64,000 nucleotides of DNA from Massilia polaris (GTDB lineage Bacteria > Pseudomonadota > Gammaproteobacteria > Burkholderiales > Burkholderiaceae_D), in assembly GCF_012927275.1 (NCBI RefSeq), contig NZ_JABBGG010000006.1, forward strand, positions 1-64,000, in the 5' to 3' direction. Below are positions 8,121-17,214 of this stretch, piece after piece. The notes beneath the pieces are model-generated. The model was given only the letters and a program-made list of their open reading frames with translations, was not told the origin of the DNA and did not search any database. Within the stretch, counting starts at the first letter, position 1, and each line of letters starts with the position of its first letter. The position numbers and the translations under genes are program-made.

Positions 8121-8447
8121 TTGCAAGACCCATTACTCAGTCTGAAACTGCTTGGTCCGAGCTACGCACCGGCCTACTGGACTGCCCCTCTCCGTTCGAA
8201 GGATGCGGCAGCGAGTTTGAAGATCCAAAGCGAACTGGCAGCGATGCTCGCTACCAAGGTACCGAAAGTATTTAGTGCCGTTGGCGTTAAAACGCCGCCG
8301 ACAAAAGCGTCGGAAACTCCGGTCGCTGTCGCCGACTTGGCAGACGCAAGGGAATCCTACAAGCCGCTTGCAATCGAGCGGACGAGCAGGGATTCCCGGA
8401 CCAGTGCAATTTTTTGCCCCAAACGGCAGGGGCATGATTCTTTCTGA
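8121..8447 (+). CDS. Doubtful hypothetical protein fragment
   Basis: Frame of 108 codons from a TTG. The central part (KDAAASLKIQSELAAMLATK) uses codons like those of real genes and predicts helix, but the C-terminus turns into low-quality sequence and there is no ribosome site. It may be the remains of a decayed gene. No family recognised. Confidence 0.22.
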   Translation: MQDPLLSLKLLGPSYAPAYWTAPLRSKDAAASLKIQSELAAMLATKVPKVFSAVGVKTPPTKASETPVAVADLADARESYKPLAIERTSRDSRTSAIFCPKRQGHDSF

Positions 8448-8604
8448 TCAAACCGCGCGCTTCATTGTTTACCGCCCGGCTTGCGAAGAATCATAGTGAT
8501 GATTGGCGTGTTGTCGCCAGTGAAGCGCGCATTGGCGCTCAACGCTGCCCGAAACACCGTCCTGCATATGCGGCACTTGCAGATTTGGAAGGGTGGCCCA
8601 AAAA

Positions 8605-8808
8605 TTATCCTGTACGCAAATGCCCTTGCGGCAGTTCGCAGTAGTCGCCGGGCGTGTCGATTCCCACCAGGGTACAGATGCAGCCGTTGCCGTTCTTGGC
8701 GGACGTGATCGCGCCCAATTCACGCAGCAGCTCCAGGCCGGCCGCGACAGGCCCACGAGACAGATTCGTCAGTGCGATCAATTGGAATATTCTTGGAATT
8801 GTAGTCAC
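8605..8808 (-). CDS. Doubtful small protein or C-terminal gene fragment
   Basis: 67 codons from a GTG at 8808. The second half (GLELLRELGAITSAKNGNG, CTLVGIDTPGDYCELPQ) has strongly genome-like codon use and two Cys that could pair. The first 15 codons look non-coding. The likeliest reading is the surviving 3' end of an older gene. Function unknown. Confidence 0.3.
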   Translation of the reverse strand: MTTIPRIFQLIALTNLSRGPVAAGLELLRELGAITSAKNGNGCICTLVGIDTPGDYCELPQGHLRTG

Positions 8809-9173
8809 GCTTCAATAAAAAAAGCAACTTCTCAGCCTTCTGCGACCGAAATGTCGTGCACTATTGGCTTTTCCGAGACGGGCGGAATCGCTCATTTTGG
8901 CTTCAATCCTCCAGCCTGGGGCGCGTTCATCGATTAAAGGAAGAAAGCCCGCTCAGACAAGATCACCTATCCCGAACACGACCGGGTGTGCCATCGCGAC
9001 CGCACGCTACCTGACGATACCTGGACGAACACTTCGGGCGAGCCCGCATCGAGCCCATATTGAACATTCGCCGTGCGAAGCAGCCGCCCGGGATAGAAAA
9101 TCCGGGCGTTTTGTGCCGGATGGAGAAGATTGTTTCACTGGCTCTTCTGCGACATTTCATCCAGGAGCGGCGA

Positions 9174-9575
9174 TTACCATGGCCGGCCAGTCATATGCAC
9201 AAGTTCCCAGATATGCCCGTCAAGATCCTCAAAGCCGTGGGCATGCATGAAGCCGTGGTCGTGTGGAGCGCGTGGCGCCTTGCCGCCGGCCGCCAGGGCT
9301 TTTGCCACCAGACCGTCGACTTCCTCACGACTCTCGCAGGACAGGCAAGTCAGCACTTCCGTAACCTCGTGCGCGTTGGCGATCCGCTTGTTCGTGAACG
9401 TCTTGAAGAAGTCTTCCACCAGTAGCATGGCGTAGATGCTGTCGTCCGAAATGATCATGCAGGCCGCGTGGTCGTCGGAAAATTGTGGGTTGAAGGTGTA
9501 TCCCAATGCAGCGAAGAATGCCTTGGACTTGTTCAGGTCCTTGACCGGTAGATTGACGAAAATTTGCTTGTTCAT
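9174..9575 (-). CDS. VOC-family (glyoxalase/bleomycin-resistance fold) protein
   Basis: 133 residues. It shows the VOC paired beta-alpha-beta-beta-beta pattern: MNKQIFVNLPVKDLNKSKAF at the N-terminus, an FNPQFSDDHAACMII strand pair, and a C-terminal HGFEDLDGHIWELVHM in which E is the usual metal ligand. DGHIWEL is characteristic of the YaeR/PhnB-like lactoylglutathione lyase-related branch. Members bind a divalent metal and act on small electrophiles, but the substrate cannot be read from sequence. A GAGGGA ribosome site precedes the ATG. No co-directional neighbour is close enough for an operon. Confidence 0.88.
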   Translation of the reverse strand: MNKQIFVNLPVKDLNKSKAFFAALGYTFNPQFSDDHAACMIISDDSIYAMLLVEDFFKTFTNKRIANAHEVTEVLTCLSCESREEVDGLVAKALAAGGKAPRAPHDHGFMHAHGFEDLDGHIWELVHMTGRPW

Positions 9576-9736
9576 GGTAGTCCCTCATGGTGGATTGAAA
9601 GATGCTTCATCCACTACGACGTTCGAACGTCGCCGAAATCGACAGGTCAGCCGAATTTTTCCGACGAACGCCAGGAATACTGGTTTGCAGCGGTCGTTTT
9701 TCCTCGTGTATTATCTGCAAAAAGTATGGAGGGAAA

Positions 9737-10051
9737 ATGAAGAAAATAATGTTCTTGATTGCCGTTGCAGTGGCTGGATGCGGAAAAACCTCAGCGCCTG
9801 TCAGTCCGCTCGACGCTGCCGCGCGTCGCACCTGCATGGATACCATCGAGTCGCGCGCTGTCAACAGCAAGTCGGTTGACTACACCAACGAAGATCCGGC
9901 AGTGGCAAAGGACGCAAAAGGACAGCTGGACGTCTCGATCGCGTTCTCCGCTAAGAATGAGATGGGCATGGCCTCCCGGATGGTCGCGAAGTGCATTGTC
10001 AGTCCTGACGGCAAAACCTTGGTCGATATCGCAGTCAAGGAAACGCGGTAG
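9737..10051 (+). CDS. Small lipoprotein, hypothetical
   Basis: 104 residues. MKKIMFLIAVAVAGC is a lipoprotein signal with Cys15 as the acylation site, followed by a Lys. The mature part contains one further Cys in RTCMDTIESRAVNS and another in VAKCIVSPDG, which could form a disulfide in the periplasm. Alternation of charged and aliphatic residues suggests a small beta-rich domain. GGAGGG precedes the ATG closely. A longer upstream frame exists but lacks a signal peptide and is rejected. It is convergent with the M24 peptidase gene. No family recognised. Confidence 0.75.
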   Translation: MKKIMFLIAVAVAGCGKTSAPVSPLDAAARRTCMDTIESRAVNSKSVDYTNEDPAVAKDAKGQLDVSIAFSAKNEMGMASRMVAKCIVSPDGKTLVDIAVKETR

Positions 10052-10084
10052 GACGGCGGAACAGAATCACTTCGCCCCGGCCGG

Positions 10085-11413
10085 CTAGAAGCCGATCTGT
10101 CCAGTTGGCCGTGGAATCGGGTAGATCTGCTTTTGCCGCCCGTCGAGATAGCGGAAGCCAGATTCATCGAAATAGCCATCCTCTTCGAGCATCATGCGGA
10201 CCGTCTTGCCCCATTCCGGCACGGTCGATTCGGCATTAAGCTCGATCGAATAGGCCGTCTTGTAGTGCATCGGGAACTCACCGCTGCCCGGCACGCCGCC
10301 CTGCATGTCCCACATGCCGATCGCCGGGCCCGCTGCATGCCCGTGCAGCCCGAGGGGATGCGTGTAGATCGTCGCACCGATGCCCTCGGCTTTCGCCTGG
10401 GCCAGTGCAGCGGCCAGAATCTGGTTGCCGCTGCGCCCTTGTTTAAAGTGGCTGGTCAAAATGTCCTGCAGACGGTTGCCGTTGGCGAAAGCTGCTTTCA
10501 GCGAAGCCGGAACGTCCTTCTCTCCAGGCTTCAGCACGTAGGCATGCTGTTGCACGTCCGTGTTGAGGCGCAGGTAGCTAATGCCTATGTCGACGTGCAA
10601 CAGGTCGCCAGGGATGATGATATTGCGCTTGGGACGAACAGCGAAGTTTTTGACTTCAGCTGGGTCGTTTCGCTGTACGGATACGGTCGGGTGGAACCAC
10701 GTGTCGTAGCCGCTGTCCCGGATTTTCTGGCGGAACCACCATTCAAGGTCTTCGGTCGTCGTCACGCCCGGAGTAATTACCTGTTCCGAGAAACCGTTGG
10801 CAATGATCTTGTGGGTTGCATTGACCAGTTGCGGATAGAACTGCATTTCACGGTCGGTGCGTGCCTCCAGCCACATCACGGCCAGCTTTTCAGCTGACAC
10901 CACCTTGTTCTTGTAGCCAGATGGCAGAGTACGCATGAACTCTGCGTAATCAGTCTGATCCATGCCGTCCGCGTGCCCGTACGCGGCGGAGGTGTTGATG
11001 CCAATTCTGGTGGGCATGCGCGTTTTGATGACGTCGGCCAGCGCGTCCCACTGATCGGGGAAACGCCTCATGTCCCACGCGCCCTTGATCGCCGCCCCGA
11101 CGTCGTAACGTGCGATGGCGAGCTTTTCATACTTCGATGTTTTGGGATTATGGTAGAACACGAGAATCGTGCGGCGGCGTGCATTGAGCCACTCGGCTGG
11201 CAGCATGGTTTTAAGGACCGGGTCTTCGTTGTATTCGCGCGAGATGAGGACCCACATGTCGATGTCGTTCTTTTTCATCAGCGCCGGCAGCAGTAGATCG
11301 AGGCGTTCTGCCAGGATTTCGTTGACGATGCGCGCCTGGTCTCGTACCGGCAGGGCTTGTGCCTGAGCCGCGCCGGCCGCAATGAGGAGTAGGGATAGCA
11401 GAAGCTTTTTCAT
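10085..11413 (-). CDS. Exported M24-family metallopeptidase (Xaa-Pro aminopeptidase-like)
   Basis: 442 residues with a Sec signal peptide (MKKLLLSLLLIAAGAAQAQA). The N-terminal half is a creatinase-like domain. The C-terminal pita-bread fold shows the five expected metal ligands: Asp in HVDIG, Asp in LRLNTD, His in THPLGLHGHAAGP, Glu in SIELNAES and Glu in MMLEEDG. Members cleave N-terminal residues next to proline. The signal peptide places this one in the periplasm, so peptide scavenging is likely. It stands alone between a convergent lipoprotein gene and an ALDH operon. Confidence 0.9.
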   Translation of the reverse strand: MKKLLLSLLLIAAGAAQAQALPVRDQARIVNEILAERLDLLLPALMKKNDIDMWVLISREYNEDPVLKTMLPAEWLNARRRTILVFYHNPKTSKYEKLAIARYDVGAAIKGAWDMRRFPDQWDALADVIKTRMPTRIGINTSAAYGHADGMDQTDYAEFMRTLPSGYKNKVVSAEKLAVMWLEARTDREMQFYPQLVNATHKIIANGFSEQVITPGVTTTEDLEWWFRQKIRDSGYDTWFHPTVSVQRNDPAEVKNFAVRPKRNIIIPGDLLHVDIGISYLRLNTDVQQHAYVLKPGEKDVPASLKAAFANGNRLQDILTSHFKQGRSGNQILAAALAQAKAEGIGATIYTHPLGLHGHAAGPAIGMWDMQGGVPGSGEFPMHYKTAYSIELNAESTVPEWGKTVRMMLEEDGYFDESGFRYLDGRQKQIYPIPRPTGQIGF

Positions 11414-11466
11414 TTCGAGCGACTCCGTTGTTCTATCGGTTCCCGCCTGCGCGCGAACGACGCTTT

Positions 11467-11667
11467 TTAGCGTGGGTGGCTGACGAATACAAATACAAAG
11501 GCGATGAGCCCCAGCACGATCAGGCCGATGATGAAATAGCGCATCGCTGTCGCCAGCGACTTCACGGCCTTGTTCGCGCCTTCGTTGAGCTTGCCTCGCT
11601 TGCTCGCCTTGTTCATGATCGTCCAGAACAGGAAAAACAGGGCGGCGAGCGTGATCAGGTATTTCAT
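11467..11667 (-). CDS. Small two-helix inner membrane protein, hypothetical
   Basis: 66 residues. Two transmembrane segments (about 2-18, YLITLAALFFLFWTIM, and 43-63, FIIGLIVLGLIAFVFVFV) flank a short lysine-rich loop (NKASKRGKLNEGANKAVK). The positive loop between the helices predicts a hairpin with cytoplasmic loop. The ATG at 11667 is chosen because the upstream extension overlaps the ALDH gene and has no membrane character. It begins 8 bases after the ALDH stop and so is probably the last gene of that operon. Function unknown. Confidence 0.7.
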   Translation of the reverse strand: MKYLITLAALFFLFWTIMNKASKRGKLNEGANKAVKSLATAMRYFIIGLIVLGLIAFVFVFVSHPR

Positions 11668-11674
11668 GCGCTCG

Positions 11675-13105
11675 CTATACTCCGCAGTACGCGGTCTTGA
11701 CCGTCGTGAAGAATTCGGCGGCGTAGGTGCCTTGCTCACGCGAGCCGTAGCTCGATCCCTTGCTGCCGCCGAATGGCACGTGATAGTCGACGCCGGCCGT
11801 CGGTACGTTGACCATCACCATGCCGGCCTGAGCGTGGCGTTTAAAGTGGGTGGCGTGTTTCAGCGATTGCGTGACGATGCCGCTCGATAAGCCGAACTGC
11901 GTATCGTTGGCCAGGGCCAGCGCGTGTTCGTAATTGTCGGCAGGGATCACGCTGGCGACAGGGCCGAAGATTTCTTCGCGGCTGATGCGCATGGCGTTGC
12001 TGCAGTCGGTGAACAGGGCAGGGCGCAGGTAGAAGCCCGGCGTGGCGCATTCGATGCGTTCGCCGCCAAATGCCAGCGTGGCGCCTTCGTCGCGGCCGAT
12101 GCGGATGTAGTCCAGGTCCTGCTCAAGCTGGCTTTGGTCGACGACCGGGCCGATGTCGGTGCCGGCCGCAAGTGCATCGCCGATCGTCAGGCTTGCCAGC
12201 TTTTCTTTTACTGCCGCCACAAATGCCGGGTAGATGCCTTTCTCGACGATCAGGCGGCTCGATGCCGTGCAGCGCTGGCCGGTGGAGTAGAACGAGCCTT
12301 GCACGGCGCAGTTGACGGCCGTGGCGAGGTCGGCGTCATTCAGCACGACCATCGGGTTCTTGCCGCCCATTTCCAGCTGCATCTTGGCGAGGCGGCCAAT
12401 CGCTGCCTGCGCTACCTTCGCGCCGGTTCCGACCGAGCCCGTGAAGCTGATCGCGTTCACGCGGCGGTCGTTGAGGAATGCCTGGCCGACCACGCTGCCG
12501 CGGCCCATCACGAGGTTGAACACGCCATTCGGCAAGCCGGCGCGGCTGATGATTTCTGCCAGCGCCCAGGCGCTGCCGGGAACCAGTTCCGCTGGCTTCA
12601 ACAGTACGCAATTGCCGTAGGCGAGGGCGGGGGCGATCTTCCATGCAGGAATCGCAATCGGGAAGTTCCATGGGGCGATGATGCCGACCACGCCGACCGG
12701 CTCGCGCGTGATCTCGATATCCAGGTTGGGCCGTACCGACGGCAGCTTGTCGCCGCGCAGGCGCAGGCATTCCTGCGCGAAGAACTTGAAGATGGTGCCG
12801 GCGCGGCCCGCTTCGCCGATGCCTTCGACGCGGGTCTTGCCTTCTTCGCGCGACAGCAAGGTGCCGAGTTCTTCCTTGCGGGCGATGATTTCGGTGCCGA
12901 TCTTGTCGAGCGCGTCGGCGCGCATCTGGATGTTCCACAGGGCCCAGCCAGGCGCTGCCGCGGCGGCGGCGGCGATCGCCAGCTGCGCCTGCTGCGCGTC
13001 GGCCTGCGTGTAGTGGCCGATCACGTCATTGGTGTTCGATGGGTTGATGTTCGCGGTGCTGCTTGCGCCGTCAACCCAGGCGCCGTCGATATAGTTCTGC
13101 TTCAT
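11675..13105 (-). CDS. Aldehyde dehydrogenase, ketoglutarate-semialdehyde type
   Basis: 476 residues, full ALDH length. Catalytic Cys lies in STGQRCTASSRLI, the general-base Glu in LEMGGKNPM, and the cofactor loop in FTGSVGTGAKVAQ. The start MKQNYIDGAWVDGASS follows the usual ALDH N-terminus and is preferred over an upstream arginine-rich extension. The C-terminal VNVPTAGVDYHVPFGGSKGS is typical of 2,5-dioxovalerate (alpha-ketoglutaric semialdehyde) dehydrogenases of sugar-acid pathways; substrate assignment is inference. It lies 7 bases downstream of the alpha-amylase gene, suggesting a carbohydrate-use operon. Confidence 0.9.
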   Translation of the reverse strand: MKQNYIDGAWVDGASSTANINPSNTNDVIGHYTQADAQQAQLAIAAAAAAAPGWALWNIQMRADALDKIGTEIIARKEELGTLLSREEGKTRVEGIGEAGRAGTIFKFFAQECLRLRGDKLPSVRPNLDIEITREPVGVVGIIAPWNFPIAIPAWKIAPALAYGNCVLLKPAELVPGSAWALAEIISRAGLPNGVFNLVMGRGSVVGQAFLNDRRVNAISFTGSVGTGAKVAQAAIGRLAKMQLEMGGKNPMVVLNDADLATAVNCAVQGSFYSTGQRCTASSRLIVEKGIYPAFVAAVKEKLASLTIGDALAAGTDIGPVVDQSQLEQDLDYIRIGRDEGATLAFGGERIECATPGFYLRPALFTDCSNAMRISREEIFGPVASVIPADNYEHALALANDTQFGLSSGIVTQSLKHATHFKRHAQAGMVMVNVPTAGVDYHVPFGGSKGSSYGSREQGTYAAEFFTTVKTAYCGV

Positions 13106-13112
13106 TATTGTC

Positions 13113-14456
13113 CTATTGTTTGGTGAGGATCTGCCAGGTCCAGGCCGCCATGGTCTTGCGCGCCTTCGCACCCCCTAACGCGAATTGCTGGTCGTTGCCG
13201 GAAACGTTGGCGACAACGGTAACGGTATTGCCGTCCAGCTTGCGATGGTAGGCGATGACCTTGTCGTTGGCAGTGTCGATGAACTCCAGCGTGCCGCCGT
13301 ACTGGCCGTTCCACAGCGCCTTGTTGTCTTTCTTCAGCTTGAGCAGGTTTTTGTAGAAGCCTTCCAGCGGGTAGTTTTTCCAGTCGATCTGGTCTTTCTC
13401 GAAGAACGCGAGGCGCTTGTCGAGGACCGATTCCTGGCCGCTGTAGATCAGCGGCATGCCGGGCAGGGTGGCCGCGAGCACAGCCATCGTCTTGAATGCC
13501 GGGCCGTACAGCTCGGTATCGCTGCCTTGCCAGGAGTTGAAATCGTGGTTGTTGGTGAAACGCATCCGGTAGGCGTGCGCCGGGAATACCTTATCCGGAT
13601 GCGTGAACACGCGCTTGAGTTCGTCCGCGTCGGCTTTGCCTTGGGCGACCTGTTTCATCACGTCGGCCAGGTCCCAGCCGTAGGTCATGTCGAAGGCTTG
13701 TTCATGCAGCTTCGGTTCGGCCCATTCGGCCAGCATGAACACCGGCTTGATCTTGTCGAGCTCGGCGCGCGCCTGGTTCCAGAACGGAATCGGCAGCAGG
13801 CCGGCGACGTCGCAGCGGAAGCCGTCGAGGTCGGCTTCGCGTACCCAGAAGCCCATCGCGTCGGTCATTGCCTTCCAGACTTCCGGCTTGGTGTAGTCGA
13901 GCGCGACAACGTCGGTCCAGTATTCGGGTTCGGCGCCTTCGTGGAAGGTGACCGGGTAGATTTCACCTTTTTCGTTTTTCTTGTACCAGTCGTTGTGCTG
14001 CGTGACCCACGGGTTGTCCCACGCGGTGTGGTTGGCCACCCAGTCGAGGATGACGCGCATGCCCAGGCCGTGCGCCTGTTTCACCAGGCGCTTCATGTCG
14101 TCCATGGTGCCGAATTCGGGATTGACTGCCGTGTAATCGCGCACGGCGTAGTAGCTGCCGAGCTTGCCTTTGCGGTTCTTTTCGCCGATTGCTTGCACCG
14201 GCATCAGCCACAGGATGTCGACGCCCATCTTTTTTAGCCGCGGAAGGTGGGTGGCAAACGCATTTATCGTGCCTTCCTTCGTAAATTGGCGTATGTTGAC
14301 TTCATAGATGTTCGCGTTGCGCGACCATTCGACGTGGTTCGCCGCGGCGGGGGCTGCAGGTGCAGGCGTTTTCGCATGGACCAGGGGAGCGCCTGCGGCG
14401 CACAGTGCAACAATCAGGGAAGCGAAACGGCGCGCGGCGAATCTCATCTGTGTCAC
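13113..14456 (-). CDS. Exported alpha-amylase-family glycoside hydrolase (GH13)
   Basis: 447 residues with a signal peptide ending near VHA (residue 28). The GH13 barrel motifs are present in order: DWVANH (region I), DGFRCDVAGLL with the nucleophile Asp (II), FMLAEWAE with the acid/base Glu (III) and TNNHDFNSW with the transition-state Asp (IV). A small C-terminal beta domain (VIAYHRKLDGNTVTVVANVS) follows. It should cleave alpha-1,4-glucans in the periplasm or outside. An internal Met at residue 4 is an alternative start. It heads a three-gene minus-strand unit with the ALDH and a small membrane protein. Confidence 0.93.
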   Translation of the reverse strand: MTQMRFAARRFASLIVALCAAGAPLVHAKTPAPAAPAAANHVEWSRNANIYEVNIRQFTKEGTINAFATHLPRLKKMGVDILWLMPVQAIGEKNRKGKLGSYYAVRDYTAVNPEFGTMDDMKRLVKQAHGLGMRVILDWVANHTAWDNPWVTQHNDWYKKNEKGEIYPVTFHEGAEPEYWTDVVALDYTKPEVWKAMTDAMGFWVREADLDGFRCDVAGLLPIPFWNQARAELDKIKPVFMLAEWAEPKLHEQAFDMTYGWDLADVMKQVAQGKADADELKRVFTHPDKVFPAHAYRMRFTNNHDFNSWQGSDTELYGPAFKTMAVLAATLPGMPLIYSGQESVLDKRLAFFEKDQIDWKNYPLEGFYKNLLKLKKDNKALWNGQYGGTLEFIDTANDKVIAYHRKLDGNTVTVVANVSGNDQQFALGGAKARKTMAAWTWQILTKQ

Positions 14457-14672
14457 CTTATGTCAGCAGTAAAAGAAATTAGTTGCGGTGAGAATAATAC
14501 ACGCTGGCGAGGGGCGCCGATACGTGGGCTAGAGGGAAGATGGGCCTGTCAGGTGGTTCAACGGATAAGCTTGGTTTAAAGCAAGCTGCGCTTATGTGTG
14601 GTAACTGACGGAACTCAGGGGGAAATTGGGGGATAAAGGGGCATGTCGAAAGATTAATTCCGGATCACAGTC

Positions 14673-15572
14673 ATGAAAGCATCCTGCCTCGTTGTCGTCG
14701 TCCTCAGCGCTTGCGCTGGGCTGGCGCATGCCCAGTCGTCCGTGTCGGTCTACGGTGTGCTCGAAGCGGACGGCGTGATCGAAGGCGCCTGTTCCGACTG
14801 CGCGCCGCAGCATGACGGTCTGTCGGTACTGAAGCCCTATAGTTTTCGTTACCTGAGTTTGCTGGGCGTTGGCGAAGCCTTCGACGGCGTCGCCGAGGCG
14901 CCGTTTGCGCTTGGCGCCAAGCGTGAGGGAAAGCGTATCACCGGCAGCGTCCAGTACTACACCAGGGAAAACGACGGCGGCTCGTCTGTCGCGCGCTACG
15001 GCATCATCGACTCACGCGGTAACGCCTCCGGCAATCGCGCCTGGGGCGTGTCATTAGGCCTGGAGCGCAGCGGGGTGATGATGCGCATCGCGCACCAGAA
15101 CAAGAACGTCGCGAAGATCGTGCCGGCCATGTCGTTCGGGAATAACATGTCGGCGAAGAACAGCGTCATCGCCGCGAATATCAAGCTCGGCGCCGCCAAG
15201 GTGTACGCCGCCTATAGCGCCAGCCGCGGCTGGGGCAGCTCGCCCTTGTGGAACCCGGACAATCCTTACGGTGCATCGCTCAGCGCGACGCCGTCAACGG
15301 ACAGCCGCGACAAACTGATTGGCATCGCGTTGCCGATGGGCGAAACGACCTTCCTCGCTTCATTCATCCGCAAGAACGACCGCGACCTGGCCAACTATGA
15401 CGCCGACCAATTCGCGCTCGGCGCCACCTACGCGGTCTCGCGCCGTACCGACTTCTACACCACATGCTCGGTGACCAAAATCCGCAGCATCGCGGGCCAG
15501 GCCATCCACAGTTCTGTTATGCCGGGCAGCAAGAACGCTGCCATTAACGTCGGCATGCGGCACGCTTTCTGA
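14673..15572 (+). CDS. Gram-negative porin, short form
   Basis: 299 residues. The signal peptide ends at AHA-QS, followed by SSVSVYGVLEADGVIEG, the standard start of Burkholderiales (OmpC/Bcp-type) porins. The end NVGMRHAF has the C-terminal Phe needed for BAM-dependent assembly. Typical strands such as NKLIGIALPMGETTF-like repeats and FALGATYAVSRRTDFYTT are present. It is about 50 residues shorter than common 16-strand porins. The N-terminal part contains a CSDC pair instead of the usual LTGNR-type loop, so one or two strands or loop L3 may be reduced. It is divergent from the amylase gene. Confidence 0.88.
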   Translation: MKASCLVVVVLSACAGLAHAQSSVSVYGVLEADGVIEGACSDCAPQHDGLSVLKPYSFRYLSLLGVGEAFDGVAEAPFALGAKREGKRITGSVQYYTRENDGGSSVARYGIIDSRGNASGNRAWGVSLGLERSGVMMRIAHQNKNVAKIVPAMSFGNNMSAKNSVIAANIKLGAAKVYAAYSASRGWGSSPLWNPDNPYGASLSATPSTDSRDKLIGIALPMGETTFLASFIRKNDRDLANYDADQFALGATYAVSRRTDFYTTCSVTKIRSIAGQAIHSSVMPGSKNAAINVGMRHAF

Positions 15573-15647
15573 TTGCCTCGTGCGCCGCCTGGCGCAAAGA
15601 AAGCGTAGCCTGTTTTAACAAATCCACTCACCGTCGTTGGAGGCAGT

Positions 15648-16100
15648 ATGTCTGGCAATAGCACCTTAGATCCCGATAATTTCCCCGAGAGCCCGGACCG
15701 CGTCCTTGGACGTGGCCATGGCACCGGCGCGCTCGGGCCGAGCGATTCTTCCGACAGCGGCAGCGACATCGCCGGCGGCCCTGGCCTTGGCCTGGATCTC
15801 GAGCGGACCGAATCGCTTGACCTTGGCGGCGGCACCACCTCCGACATGGACACCAGCAGCGCTGGCGGCGCAGGCCCTGACGTGGGCGACGCCAACCTGG
15901 ACAGCGACAGCGATTCAAGCGGTACCGGCGAGCGCGCCTCAGCGGGCCGCGACAGCATCGCACGTGACGGCGCCGACATCGATGTCGATCACATCGAGAC
16001 GATGCCGACCGAAGCGCTGAGCGAGGACGATATTGAATTTCTCGGCAGCGCTCCGCCGGGCGAGCATACCGGCCGCCGCGAGGATGCTGGCCGCAAGTAA
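15648..16100 (+). CDS. Acidic, low-complexity hypothetical protein
   Basis: 150 residues, very rich in Asp, Ser and Gly (SDSSDSGSDIAGGPGLGLDL, DSDSDSSGTGERASAG) with a short ordered-looking tail (DVDHIETMPTEALSEDDIE). There is no signal peptide, membrane segment or cysteine. It is almost certainly intrinsically disordered and strongly acidic. GGAGG lies about 8 bases before the ATG. It follows the porin by 75 bases and may be co-transcribed, ending at the terminator at 16141. No family or function is recognised; a DNA-mimic or scaffold role would be speculation. Confidence 0.7.
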   Translation: MSGNSTLDPDNFPESPDRVLGRGHGTGALGPSDSSDSGSDIAGGPGLGLDLERTESLDLGGGTTSDMDTSSAGGAGPDVGDANLDSDSDSSGTGERASAGRDSIARDGADIDVDHIETMPTEALSEDDIEFLGSAPPGEHTGRREDAGRK

Positions 16101-16140
16101 AAGCCAGTCCCCCGGGGCCTTCGCGGGAAGGACGAGGAGC

Positions 16141-16180
16141 AAAACGCCAGGCCGCGCATGCTTGCACGGCCTGGCGTTTT
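16141..16180. terminator. Bidirectional rho-independent terminator
   Basis: Perfect 14-bp inverted repeat (AAAACGCCAGGCCG / CGGCCTGGCGTTTT) with a 12-base loop, ending in T-runs on both strands. It sits between convergent genes ending at 16100 and 16195. Confidence 0.9.
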
Positions 16181-16194
16181 TACGTGCGCAGTAA

Positions 16195-17079
16195 TCAGGC
16201 GAGGTGTGTTTTGAAGAAGTCGATGGTGCGCTTCCATGCCAGTTTGGCGGCGGCTTCATCGTAACGCGGTGTCGTGTCGTTGTTGAAGCCGTGCTGCGTT
16301 CCCGCGTAGATGAAGTGCTGGTAGTCCACCTTGTTGGCCTTGAGCGCTGCTTCATACGCCGGCCAGCCCGCAAGGATGCGTTCGTCGTGCTCGGCGTCAT
16401 GGATCAGCAAGGGCGCCTTGATCTTCTTGACGTCCGCCGCTGGCGCCTGCTGGCCGTAGAACGGCACGGCTGCATCGATATCCGGGACGGCCGTCGCCAG
16501 ATAGTTCGCAATGCCGCCGCCGTAGCAGAAGCCGACCACGCCGACCTTGCCGCTTGCGTTCGGAAGTTTTTCGATGACCTTGGTGGCTTCGACGAAGTCG
16601 GCGCGCGTTTTTGCCTGGTCCAGCTTGCCGAATAGCTCGCGTGCCTTGTCTTCATCGCCGGGGTAGCCGCCGAGCGGGAACAGGGCGTCGGGCGCGAACG
16701 CGATGAAGCCTTCAAGCGCGACGCGGCGGGCGATGTCTTCGATGTGCGGGTTCAGGCCGCGGTTTTCGTGCACCACCAATACGGCCGGCAGCTTGCCTTT
16801 GGCGTTGGCCGGCTGGACCAGGTAGCCACGCATTTCGCCGTAGCCGTTTGGCGACGGGTAGGTGACGTAGCTGGTCTTGATGCGCGCATCGGTTGGCGCT
16901 ACCTGCTGGGCAGCCCAGCTTGGCGACAGGGCAGCGAGCAAGCTGGCGGCGGTCGCGCCGCCTACCGCGTAACGGCTGGCCGAGGACAGGAAGCCGCGGC
17001 GGTCAATCTGGCCGTGTACATACTGGTCGAACAGTTTCAGTAATTCTGGATCGAAGTCGTTTGCGGTCTTGCGCGTCAT
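16195..17079 (-). CDS. Exported dienelactone hydrolase family protein
   Basis: 294 residues. DRRGFLSSASRYAVGGATAA (near residue 26) is a twin-arginine signal. The alpha/beta-hydrolase core has the Cys nucleophile in VGFCYGGG, the acid Asp in LIHDAEHDERI and the His in TQHGFNND, the classic dienelactone hydrolase triad. DLHs open cyclic enol-lactones in haloaromatic breakdown, but many exported homologues have unknown substrates. It is a single gene, convergent with 15648-16100. Confidence 0.9.
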   Translation of the reverse strand: MTRKTANDFDPELLKLFDQYVHGQIDRRGFLSSASRYAVGGATAASLLAALSPSWAAQQVAPTDARIKTSYVTYPSPNGYGEMRGYLVQPANAKGKLPAVLVVHENRGLNPHIEDIARRVALEGFIAFAPDALFPLGGYPGDEDKARELFGKLDQAKTRADFVEATKVIEKLPNASGKVGVVGFCYGGGIANYLATAVPDIDAAVPFYGQQAPAADVKKIKAPLLIHDAEHDERILAGWPAYEAALKANKVDYQHFIYAGTQHGFNNDTTPRYDEAAAKLAWKRTIDFFKTHLA

Positions 17080-17214
17080 TGCCGGTCTCCTTGTTATTGG
17101 TCGGATTCTCAGGACTTGCTCTGCTTGAGAATCGATGATAACGCGGTTTTCATCCGCACACGCATAGACGACGATGCGAGGTGAGCCGGAGATGTGGTCT
17201 ATTATGCGCGAAGC

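Larger units (their letters stand above)
7981..9173. other. 1.2-kb stretch with only doubtful genes
   Basis: Between the broken epoxide hydrolase and the VOC gene there is no gene with a recognisable family. Two frames have coding-like codon use and are listed separately at low confidence (8121-8447 plus, 8605-8808 minus). The rest shows no repeats, RNA gene or terminators that I could identify. Confidence 0.45.
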
